This document shows positions 1-6,025 of a stretch of DNA of 6,025 nucleotides, piece after piece (position 1 is the first letter of the stretch; every line of letters starts with the position of its first letter). Source of the DNA: CAYZRJ01 sp964480825. GTDB taxonomy: Bacteria > Patescibacteriota > WWE3 > UBA101185 > UBA10185. Under the pieces are notes generated by a model. That model was not told where the DNA came from, searched no databases, and saw only the letters and a list, made by a program, of their open reading frames with translations. Both the position numbers and the translations under genes were made by a program. The stretch lies in the NCBI GenBank assembly GCA_964480825.1, contig CAYZRJ010000037.1, forward strand, positions 1 to 6,025, in the 5' to 3' direction.

Positions 1-178
1 CTTTATTTAATTCTTTAACGGCTACGTCTAATATTTGAGCAAATAAACCTGCATCTAAAATTTTCGAGTCATCCGCCGCCTCTTTCGAAACATCCTTAAC
101 AACAAAACAAAAATCGCCGTTTTTTAGTGTAGTTATCTTTAATACGTTTCCGTTAAGAGAAATTATCAAATCCCGCAT
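1..178 (-). CDS. N-terminal 59 residues of an unidentified protein, possibly PilM/FtsA-like
   Basis: This frame is open from ATG at 178 to the left edge, so the gene is partial at its 3' end. An in-frame TAA just upstream (part of the tandem stops ending rodA) makes this ATG the only good start, 12 bp after rodA; no strong Shine-Dalgarno precedes it. The peptide begins MRDLIISLNGNVLKITTLKN and continues with a charged turn and S-K-I-L-D-A-G-L-F-A-Q-I-L-D-V-A-V-K-E-L. The layout is an I-S-L-x-G strand, a K-I-T-T-L strand, then I-L-D plus an amphipathic helix. It resembles the N-terminus of actin-fold PilM/FtsA-type ATPases, which assemble type IV pili or the divisome, but the fragment is too short to show the phosphate-binding motifs. 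There is no signal peptide. That it is a real gene is likely, given strand, spacing and open frame; the family is a guess. Confidence 0.6.
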   Translation of the reverse strand, partial: MRDLIISLNGNVLKITTLKNGDFCFVVKDVSKEAADDSKILDAGLFAQILDVAVKELNK

Positions 179-190
179 ATGTCTATCTTA

Positions 191-1255
191 TCATAACTGT
201 TTTCGATAGAGCCACACGCTATGAACCAGACCTAATAATAAAGCGCTGGTGATCATAGATGTTCCTCCGTATGAAACCAAAGGCAGGGGAATACCGGTAA
301 CCGGAAGCAAGCCCATATTCATACCTATATTAATAAAAAACTGCGAAAATAATACTACAAAAACTCCGGTCGCAAGTACCGATCCCAAACGATCAGTGGC
401 TTTAGAAACACAGTATAAAATAGTCAAAAATAATGCGGTAAAAAATACGAGCAAAATAAGAACTCCTAAAAATCCCCATTCTTCGGCAAAAGCCGCGAAC
501 ACAAAATCTGTCCAGTATATCGGTAAAAAATTTAAATGGCTTTGAGTACCGTGACCAAATCCTTTGCCGAACATGCTTCCGGAGCCGATTGAAATGAGGG
601 ATTGAATAACGTTGTAACCGCGACCTAAAGTATCTAACGATGGATTTAAGAAAATTAAAATTCTGTGCTGTTGATATTCTTTTAGTAAGTGCCAAATCGG
701 AGATGACAATAAACCAAACAAGCCGGCCGTTAGGACGAAATAAATCCAGTTTAAACCGGAAGCAAACAACATTCCCGCGAATAAAATAGCAAGAATTATT
801 GACGATCCCAGGTCCGGCTGTAATACAACCAGCAAAATAACAGGCGTTACAAATAATAAAAGGCGAAGAAATTCTTTGGGTCGAGTAAAAATATTCGGAC
901 GATGATTTAGATAGAAGGCAATAAATACAATCAGGCCAAACTTAGCAAACTCAGACGGCTGAAAATTTAACGATCCAAACGAAATCCAGCGAACTGCACC
1001 TAAAATAGTTTTTCCTAAAACCGGAACTAAAATAAGTGACGCCAGCACAAATCCGTAAATTTTTAAGTGCAGTGCATCAAGTATTCTAAAGTCAATAAAG
1101 GACATGATCCAAAATATCGCGTATGAGATAATAAAAAATATTAAATGGGATTTGGCGCGCTCCGGAGATGTTGAAAGGTGAAGTACGTAACCCAGCGAAA
1201 ATATTAGGATAGGCAGTATCGCCAATAAAATGTTTATTCTTCTTATAGGTGACAT
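191..1255 (-). CDS. rodA: RodA/FtsW (SEDS) family peptidoglycan glycosyltransferase, probably RodA
   Basis: SEDS proteins are membrane enzymes that polymerise glycan strands from lipid II alongside a class B penicillin-binding protein; RodA does this in lateral wall growth, FtsW at the septum. The 354-residue protein is mostly hydrophobic, with about ten membrane segments (roughly 7-25, 36-53, 64-84, 103-117, 131-146, 149-166, 168-186, 250-282, 292-312, 331-349). Family motifs: GAVRWISFG (86-94) with FQPSE (98-102), QPDLGSS (146-152), and TQSHLNFLPIYWTDFVFA (237-254). D250 in that last block aligns with the catalytic aspartate of E. coli RodA (HTDF). EEWGFLG (258-264) and GLLPVTGIPLPLVSYGG (315-331) follow. 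The FLP...TDF.FA...EE block favours RodA over FtsW. The start is ATG at 1255, 9 bp after ileS; the weak AAAAGAG lies 14 bases upstream, within the end of ileS. The frame ends in tandem stops TGA TAA. No penicillin-binding protein partner is in view. Confidence 0.93.
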   Translation of the reverse strand: MSPIRRINILLAILPILIFSLGYVLHLSTSPERAKSHLIFFIISYAIFWIMSFIDFRILDALHLKIYGFVLASLILVPVLGKTILGAVRWISFGSLNFQPSEFAKFGLIVFIAFYLNHRPNIFTRPKEFLRLLLFVTPVILLVVLQPDLGSSIILAILFAGMLFASGLNWIYFVLTAGLFGLLSSPIWHLLKEYQQHRILIFLNPSLDTLGRGYNVIQSLISIGSGSMFGKGFGHGTQSHLNFLPIYWTDFVFAAFAEEWGFLGVLILLVFFTALFLTILYCVSKATDRLGSVLATGVFVVLFSQFFINIGMNMGLLPVTGIPLPLVSYGGTSMITSALLLGLVHSVWLYRKQL

Positions 1256-1264
1256 AAATGTTTG

Positions 1265-4117
1265 TTAAACTCTTTTAACCGAAAAGGCATCTCCGACAAC
1301 GATACTGTTTGTAGAAAGTTTATTTTTCAATTCTTCACTGTATTTTTCTACTACTAATTTATATTTTTCTTCGTTTGGATAAGTAACTATAATGCTTTCC
1401 TTGATGGAAAAACCTTCTTGTTTTCGCAAACCCTGAACTGTTCGGGTAAATTCGCGCATATTTCCTTCGATTTCAAGGTCTTTGTTTAGTGTGGTATCCA
1501 ATCCAACTGTATCTTGGATTACCAAACCTTCGCGCGACTCTAAAGTTTTAACATATTTTATTGACTTAATGTTTAGCTCATCCAAAACTATCGTGATTAA
1601 TTCATTAGATAATTTTTTTGCGGATACAACTTCTAACGTCGAAAGAGGCTGTCTCACCGGAATGTTTGCCTGTGTACGAGCAAAGTGCCCTAATGCTACC
1701 AGCTCTCTGGCTGACTCCATGTCTTTAACTAGCTCTAATGAAGAGTTAATTAATTTTTCGTCGTAACTTGGGTAATCACACAAATGAACCGAAATTGCAT
1801 CTTTTTCATCACGCAAAGTCTGATAAATCTCTTCGGTGACAAAAGGAATCGCAGGCGCCGTTGCTTTGGCAAATGTTAATAAAACAGAATGTAAAGTTGA
1901 TAAGGCCTCGTTGTCACCGCTTGAAATTCGATCGCGGGAACGACGCACATACCATCGTGAAAGGTCGTCAACAAAATCTGCGATCGGATTAACTGCCGCA
2001 GGGATTAAATATGCTTCCATGTTGGCCGCAAACTGTTGGACCAATTGGTTTAGTCTGGCAACAATCCACATATCCAAGGGGTTTTTTGAAATCACTGCGT
2101 TGTTTGGTGACCAATCAAATTGTTCGGCGTACATCAAAAAGAACTTCGTAGAGTTCCACAGCGGATTTAAAATATTTTTGAGCTTTGTTTTAAGCTCATT
2201 ATCGTCAAAATTTGCATTTTCACCCACCATTAAAGGCGATCCCATTAGATAAAGCCGTAACGCGTCTCCCCCAATACTTTGCAAAACTTCTTTAGGGTCA
2301 GTGTAATTTCCATAAGTTTTGCTCATCTTTCGACCATCAGAACCGGCTAGTACTCCGGTTGAAACTACATTTTTAAACGACTTCTTGTCAAAAAGAGCGG
2401 TAGACAACACATGCATGAAAAAAAACCAAGCTCTGGTTTGTGCTATATATTCAACGATGTAATCGCCTGGGAAATTCTTTTCGAACTTTTCTTGGTTTTC
2501 CATTGGGTAGTGTATTTGAGCAAAAGGCATTGAGCCAGCTTCAAACCACGAATCCAAAACTTCTGGAATTCGCTTGTATGTTTTGCCTTCTTTTTCTATC
2601 GTTATTTCATCAATAAACGGTCGGTGTAAATCAGTAACTTTTTTACCGGATAAATCTTCAAGTTCTTTGATTGAACCAACCACAATTTTATCTCCGTCTT
2701 CTGAGATCCAAACAGGCATGGGAGTCGCCCAAAAACGTGTTCGGGATATACACCAATCCGGAGCTTGTTTTATTCCGATTGCAAATCGTCCATCTTTTAA
2801 ATGTTCCGGTACCCAGTTTATATCTTTATTATTTTCTAAAGCCTGAGTTCTCAATTTTTCTAAGCTTACAAACCACGAATTTTGAGCACGCTGGATCAAA
2901 ACCGTGTTACAGCGATCGTGGTATGGAACTCGATGAAGTATTTTTTCGGCACTAAATAGGTAGTCCAATTTTTGTAAGTCTTCGGTGATGAGTGGATTTG
3001 CCTTGGTATAAAACATTTTGACAAACGGGTTTTCGCCGTTGTTTCCTTCTACAAATTTACCCTCGTCGTCTATTGTAAGCATTATCGTCAAACCGTAGTG
3101 ACGCCCCATTGCGGTGTCTACTTCACCAAAGCCGGGGGCCGAATGAACCACTCCGGTTCCATCATCCATCGTTACCATTCCTTCAAACGCATATACTTTA
3201 AACTCTTCCGGTCTTGAAGCGAAAAATCTGTAAGGAGGTTCGTACGCTAAACCGATTAGTTCTTTGCCTAAGACTTCTTGGACAACTTTATATTTTTTGT
3301 CCGCAAAAATTGCTTCGAGTCTTGGTTTAGCTAAGATAAATTTTTCTCCGCCGAATTCTACAATTGAATATAGTTCGTCTTCTTTTATTACTAAAGCTCG
3401 GTTTGACGGAATCGTCCAAGGCGTCGTTGTCCAAGCCAAAATCTTTACCCCTTTAAATTTACCTTCAGAGGTAATAGGGAACTGGACTGTGATTGCAGGG
3501 TCTTCAATTTCTTTGTAGGTATTGTCCATGGTTATTTCAAAATTCGATACAGGTGTTCCGCAGGTTGTACAATATAACGACGTGTAGACTCCAACGTAGA
3601 TTAAATCTTTTTCATACATTTTTTTAAACGCCCACATAACACTTTCCATGTATGTCTGATCGGTTGTTTTATACGCGTTTTCCATATCCACCCAGCGCCC
3701 AATTTTATCGATATACCATTTCCACTCAGCCGAAGTTTCGGATGTGTAAACGTAACATTCTTTTATAAATTTTTCTAAACCATACGAAATAATATCTCTG
3801 CGACCTTTTATTCCTAATTTTGACTGGACTTTATTTTCAACGGTCAGACCGTGTGCGTCCCAACCCCATACTCTCTCAACGCGTTTACCCTTCATGGTCC
3901 AGTATCTTGGGATAATATCTTTGGCTATCGAACCCAATAAATGTCCGTAATGGGGTAAGCCGGAAATAAACGGAGGACCGTCATAAAAAACGTATAAATT
4001 GTCTTTGGATCTTTGCTCAACCGATTTTTCGAAAACCTTATTATCAACCCAAAACTTTATCGTTTGTTCTTCGAGTTGGGGTATTGTTTTATTGTCTGGA
4101 ACTTTGTATTTGGCCAT
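1265..4117 (-). CDS. ileS: Isoleucyl-tRNA synthetase, IleS2-like (archaeal/eukaryotic-type)
   Basis: This class I synthetase charges tRNA-Ile with isoleucine in the cytoplasm and hydrolyses mischarged valine. It has 950 residues (E. coli IleS has 938; IleS2 proteins are often above 1000). Rossmann core: HYGH at 56-59 as the HIGH motif, GWDAHG at 85-90, CISRTRFWATPMPVW at 456-470, SWFEAGSMPFAQ at 523-534 and KMSKT at 597-601 in place of KMSKS. The inserted editing domain spans about 180-400, with the threonine-rich WTTTPWTIPSN (229-239) and GTGVVHSAPGFGEVD (320-334), whose final aspartate is the conserved editing residue, so proofreading looks intact. A CxxC pair lies at 183-186. The anticodon-binding domain follows at about 680-820, then a tail with the REFTRTVQGLRKQEG block (888-902). 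The C-terminal zinc finger of IleS1-type enzymes is absent, another IleS2-like trait. The ATG at 4117 has no Shine-Dalgarno; M-A-K-Y-K is a natural N-terminus. The stop TAA is 9 bp before rodA. Confidence 0.97.
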   Translation of the reverse strand: MAKYKVPDNKTIPQLEEQTIKFWVDNKVFEKSVEQRSKDNLYVFYDGPPFISGLPHYGHLLGSIAKDIIPRYWTMKGKRVERVWGWDAHGLTVENKVQSKLGIKGRRDIISYGLEKFIKECYVYTSETSAEWKWYIDKIGRWVDMENAYKTTDQTYMESVMWAFKKMYEKDLIYVGVYTSLYCTTCGTPVSNFEITMDNTYKEIEDPAITVQFPITSEGKFKGVKILAWTTTPWTIPSNRALVIKEDELYSIVEFGGEKFILAKPRLEAIFADKKYKVVQEVLGKELIGLAYEPPYRFFASRPEEFKVYAFEGMVTMDDGTGVVHSAPGFGEVDTAMGRHYGLTIMLTIDDEGKFVEGNNGENPFVKMFYTKANPLITEDLQKLDYLFSAEKILHRVPYHDRCNTVLIQRAQNSWFVSLEKLRTQALENNKDINWVPEHLKDGRFAIGIKQAPDWCISRTRFWATPMPVWISEDGDKIVVGSIKELEDLSGKKVTDLHRPFIDEITIEKEGKTYKRIPEVLDSWFEAGSMPFAQIHYPMENQEKFEKNFPGDYIVEYIAQTRAWFFFMHVLSTALFDKKSFKNVVSTGVLAGSDGRKMSKTYGNYTDPKEVLQSIGGDALRLYLMGSPLMVGENANFDDNELKTKLKNILNPLWNSTKFFLMYAEQFDWSPNNAVISKNPLDMWIVARLNQLVQQFAANMEAYLIPAAVNPIADFVDDLSRWYVRRSRDRISSGDNEALSTLHSVLLTFAKATAPAIPFVTEEIYQTLRDEKDAISVHLCDYPSYDEKLINSSLELVKDMESARELVALGHFARTQANIPVRQPLSTLEVVSAKKLSNELITIVLDELNIKSIKYVKTLESREGLVIQDTVGLDTTLNKDLEIEGNMREFTRTVQGLRKQEGFSIKESIIVTYPNEEKYKLVVEKYSEELKNKLSTNSIVVGDAFSVKRV

Positions 4118-4167
4118 GGCTTAGGTAGATTCTAGCAGTAACAAGGATATTCATAAAGACCTAAGCC
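4118..4167 (-). promoter_or_regulatory. Perfect 9-bp inverted repeat across the pduO-ileS junction (possible hairpin or operator)
   Basis: On the plus strand, GGCTTAGGT at 4118-4126 is exactly complementary to ACCTAAGCC at 4159-4167, with a 32-base loop. In the minus-strand transcript the 5' arm holds the pduO UAG stop and the 3' arm ends one base before the ileS AUG. There is no U-run, so it does not look like an intrinsic terminator. It could be an RNA hairpin that controls access to the ileS start, opened by a ribosome finishing pduO, or a DNA operator. It shows none of the T-box signature that controls ileS in some bacteria. The repeat is certain; its function is inference, and chance is possible. 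Confidence 0.45.
4129..4157 (-). promoter_or_regulatory. Candidate extended -10 promoter for ileS
   Basis: Reading the minus strand, TGCTAGAAT (4137-4129) matches an extended -10 element: TGn followed by TAGAAT, five of six bases of TATAAT. Seventeen bases upstream, TTTATG (4157-4152) matches the -35 consensus TTGACA at only three of six positions, which an extended -10 can tolerate. The start of transcription would fall near 4122, leaving a leader of only about five bases before the ileS ATG. The element sits mainly in the loop of the junction inverted repeat. In AT-rich DNA such matches arise by chance, so this is tentative. Confidence 0.35.
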
Positions 4168-4694
4168 GTTGTCCAAACAATGTCTTTTTTACCCCTATCG
4201 TTATAAAACCTAGCTAAAACGAACAGATAATCCGAAAGTCTGTTTAAATAAATCTTAACTTCAGGAAATCCCTTTTTAGAGTATCTAACTAAAATTCGTT
4301 CTAACCTGCGGCAAATAGTTCGGGATAGATGTAGATGTGAGGATTCTAGAGACCCGCCGGGTAAAATAAAGTTTTTCAGAGTCTTGTTTTTCTTTTCTAT
4401 GTCGTCAATACCAAGTTCTATTTCAACCGTTCGCTTTTTTAACCGTGCAACTTCAACCTTAGTAAATTTAATTCCTGCAAAGTAAGATCCGATCCTAAAC
4501 AAATCAGATTGTATCGCTGTAATTACTCTAATTAGATCTTTTTTATTTGAAACGTGTAACAAACCCAAGCTGGCGTTTAATTCATCAACGGTTCCCAAAA
4601 CCTCGAAACTCAAATCGGATTTGAGCTTTTGATATCCGCCTATCGTTTTTGACGATCCGCTGTCACCATTTTTGGTGTAGATCTTAACAGACAC
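4161..4694 (-). CDS. pduO: PduO-type ATP:cob(I)alamin adenosyltransferase
   Basis: This enzyme transfers the adenosyl group of ATP to cob(I)alamin, making adenosylcobalamin (coenzyme B12). The open frame extends up to an ATG at 4817, but those extra 41 codons lie inside nrdJ, read in another frame. I choose GTG at 4694 because PduO proteins begin a few residues before the K-I-Y-T-K-x-G-D motif. This gives 177 residues, near the usual size of about 180-190. Motifs: YTKNGDSG at 6-13 (usually TKTGDxG), GTVDELNASLG at 34-44, FILPGGS at 109-115, LHLSRTICRRLER at 121-133 (usually RRAER), and YLNRLSDYLFVLAR at 149-162. The last three form most of the ATP and cobalamin site. The start overlaps the nrdJ stop by 11 bp, so translational coupling is likely; no convincing Shine-Dalgarno precedes GTG (AAGAGGG is about 27 bases upstream). 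The stop is TAG. Placement after a B12-dependent reductase supports cofactor supply, probably from salvaged cobalamin. Confidence 0.93.
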   Translation of the reverse strand: MSVKIYTKNGDSGSSKTIGGYQKLKSDLSFEVLGTVDELNASLGLLHVSNKKDLIRVITAIQSDLFRIGSYFAGIKFTKVEVARLKKRTVEIELGIDDIEKKNKTLKNFILPGGSLESSHLHLSRTICRRLERILVRYSKKGFPEVKIYLNRLSDYLFVLARFYNDRGKKDIVWTTA

Positions 4695-6025
4695 TGTACC
4701 CGCAGTTGTAGCATTTAGCACAACCCTCTTCTTGAACCAGCGAAGAGTTTCCGCACTCAGGACACATGTCGGCAAAGGTAGATACCGATTTTGGCGGTGC
4801 CGTGGATATTTCCTCAACAGTGATATGTCCGTTGGTTTTAACTTCCAAACCCAGATCTTCAGCTAAGATTTTTGCAGCCGCATCAGGCAGCGAAGTAATT
4901 TTATTTTTACCAAATCCAACGGATTTTGCGCCCCCGATTCCGGCAAGCTGTTCAACAATGTCTTTTGCCGTATGTTTGGGATTGCCTGAGACCATTAACC
5001 ATCCTGAAATCAATCTGCCCAATGCTTCTGATAGTGCCGCGACATCAGTGCCTGCCTTTCCGACATTTAAAAACATTTCAACCGGGTTACCGTTTTGATC
5101 TTTGTTTACTGTTATAAATGCCTTGCCTTGCGGAGTTTGTACTTTGTACGTAGCACCGCTAAGTTTATATACCCGCCCTTGGGGAACGTATACCTCGGGC
5201 GTTGTGCCGCCTGTACTTTCTTTCTTGTTTTTCGTGTCATTTGTTTCTAAAACCACTTCCGAACGGCTACCGGTAACATAGACTGTTAAACCCTTTGCGC
5301 CAAGTTCCCAACCCATCATATAGGCCTTTGCAACGTCTTCTTTTGTAGCATTTTCAGGAAAGTTACACGTTTTTGATATCGAATTATCAATAAACGCTTG
5401 GATAGAAGTTTGCATTAAAATATGCTCTTCGGGAGTAATATCGGCAGAAACAACAAATACCTCTCTTATTTCCGCGGGCAAGTCTTCTACATGCTGACAG
5501 GTACCTGTTGAAATAACTTCGTGGATTATTTTATCTTTTGTTTCCGAATCATAAGGAAGGTTATCTAACGCTTGTTGAAATAACGGGCTAACATATGTCA
5601 GCGTCATTTTTTGTTCGTCACCGGATGCTTGATATACATTTCGCTTGTAAGCCAAAGCAAATACCGGTTCGCATCCATAACCTTCGATACCCGCTACAGT
5701 TGAAATTGTTCCTGTCGGGGCAACCGTAGTTTGAGCGGCGTTTCTAATGCCGTATAACTTGATGCCGTCTACTATCTCGCCCCAATTTAAAGACGGTCGG
5801 GCATAATCACGTCTAAACGGTTTAAGTGCCACGGGCGGGCTCCAACTCATGCCATCCGGGTCGTAAATGCTACCTTTAAAATATCCAAACGAACCCCTTT
5901 CTTTAGCTAAATCAATTGATGTTTTCATGGAGTGAAATCGTATAAACTCCGTAACCTGCGCCGCAAACTCCTGACCCTCGTCGCTTCCGTATCTAATGCC
6001 CATTGCGTACATAAGATCGGCAAGT
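4684..6025 (-). CDS. nrdJ: Adenosylcobalamin-dependent (class II) ribonucleoside reductase, C-terminal part; 5' end outside the window
   Basis: Class II ribonucleotide reductase reduces ribonucleotides to deoxyribonucleotides in the cytoplasm, using adenosylcobalamin to generate the active-site thiyl radical; it works with or without oxygen. About 446 C-terminal residues are visible. The frame stays open to the right edge (L-A-D-L before the first in-window ATG at 6012), so that ATG is internal. Counting from it, I see the phosphate-binding APTGTIS motif (98-104), the EPVFALAY block (115-122), the SKTCNFP segment (213-219), the KGLTVY.TGSR strand (240-250), and a domain at about 273-360 typical of the B12-dependent family's C-terminus. 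The tail carries cysteines 417, 420, 431, 434, 437 and 442 in the CxxC...GCxxCxxCGxSxC pattern of this family, proposed to bind zinc or relay electrons. The stop TAA lies inside the adenosyltransferase gene (11-bp overlap). The catalytic N-terminal half is not in the window, so its cysteines cannot be checked. Family assignment is very secure. Confidence 0.96.
   Translation of the reverse strand, partial: LADLMYAMGIRYGSDEGQEFAAQVTEFIRFHSMKTSIDLAKERGSFGYFKGSIYDPDGMSWSPPVALKPFRRDYARPSLNWGEIVDGIKLYGIRNAAQTTVAPTGTISTVAGIEGYGCEPVFALAYKRNVYQASGDEQKMTLTYVSPLFQQALDNLPYDSETKDKIIHEVISTGTCQHVEDLPAEIREVFVVSADITPEEHILMQTSIQAFIDNSISKTCNFPENATKEDVAKAYMMGWELGAKGLTVYVTGSRSEVVLETNDTKNKKESTGGTTPEVYVPQGRVYKLSGATYKVQTPQGKAFITVNKDQNGNPVEMFLNVGKAGTDVAALSEALGRLISGWLMVSGNPKHTAKDIVEQLAGIGGAKSVGFGKNKITSLPDAAAKILAEDLGLEVKTNGHITVEEISTAPPKSVSTFADMCPECGNSSLVQEEGCAKCYNCGYSVC

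Noticed and set aside
191..193. Recoded UGA (glycine) as in some CPR lineages
   Set aside because: The only relevant UGA ends rodA and is followed at once by in-frame TAA; the other genes are full length without reading UGA as sense.
179..200. -10-like TATGAT at the rodA stop as a promoter for the left-edge gene
   Set aside because: It has no -35 match at suitable spacing and overlaps rodA coding sequence; readthrough is simpler.
402..695. Minus-strand open frame of 97 codons within rodA
   Set aside because: It is a frame-shifted reading of rodA over its best conserved motifs, which read correctly in the rodA frame.
1256..1264. A terminator or promoter between ileS and rodA
   Set aside because: The gap is only 9 bp, with no hairpin or U-run, so the two genes are most simply co-transcribed.
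1836..2252. Plus-strand open frame of 138 codons, and other plus-strand frames opposite ileS
   Set aside because: All lie antisense to conserved ileS sequence, show no recognisable protein features, and have no spacing or start signal of their own.
4118..4167. T-box riboswitch upstream of ileS
   Set aside because: The gap is 43 bp, far too short for a T-box leader, and has neither the T-box sequence nor a terminator.
4695..4817. N-terminal extension of the adenosyltransferase from ATG 4817 (41 extra codons)
   Set aside because: It lies wholly inside the end of nrdJ in another frame, its arginine/proline-rich residues do not resemble the family, and GTG 4694 puts the start at the normal PduO N-terminus.
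4766..5098. Plus-strand open frame of 110 codons opposite nrdJ
   Set aside because: It is antisense to the conserved nrdJ C-terminal domain and its product has no recognisable features.
4684..6012. Taking ATG 6012 as the true nrdJ start
   Set aside because: The frame is open upstream to the window edge, with class II reductase-like residues (L-A-D-L), and the catalytic N-terminal half of the family is missing.

Overview
The window is a tightly packed block of five genes, all on the minus strand, so transcription runs from high to low coordinates. In that order they are: the C-terminal part of an adenosylcobalamin-dependent class II ribonucleotide reductase (nrdJ, cut by the right edge), a PduO-type cob(I)alamin adenosyltransferase, isoleucyl-tRNA synthetase (ileS), a RodA/FtsW-family peptidoglycan glycosyltransferase (rodA), and the first 59 residues of a small-gap downstream gene that runs off the left edge and may be PilM/FtsA-like. 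Junctions from right to left are an 11-bp overlap, a 43-bp gap, a 9-bp gap and a 12-bp gap. There is no RNA gene, mobile element, CRISPR array, or gene-free stretch above 50 bp.

The AT-rich sequence, the extreme packing, the weak or absent Shine-Dalgarno sequences, the IleRS resembling the archaeal/eukaryotic (IleS2) branch and the reliance on B12-dependent ribonucleotide reduction all suggest an uncultivated, small-genome bacterium. A Patescibacteria/CPR lineage, Microgenomates-like, is my best guess. This is inference from style and protein flavour, not from a marker match. The standard bacterial code fits: the long frames are open without reading UGA as glycine, and rodA ends in a tandem TGA TAA.

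nrdJ and the adenosyltransferase form a clear functional pair. The second enzyme makes adenosylcobalamin, the radical-generating cofactor the first one consumes, and its GTG start lies inside the last codons of nrdJ. ileS and rodA are housekeeping genes for translation and cell-wall elongation, with no obvious biochemical tie to the pair. The most structured non-coding piece is the short adenosyltransferase-ileS junction. There a perfect 9-bp inverted repeat runs from the upstream stop codon to the base just before the ileS ATG, with an extended -10-like promoter element mainly in its loop and no Shine-Dalgarno sequence.

I found no new defence, mobile or RNA system. The items worth a second look are the cofactor-maker/cofactor-user overlap, the junction inverted repeat with a possible near-leaderless ileS, the IleS2-like synthetase, and the unidentified partial gene at the left edge.
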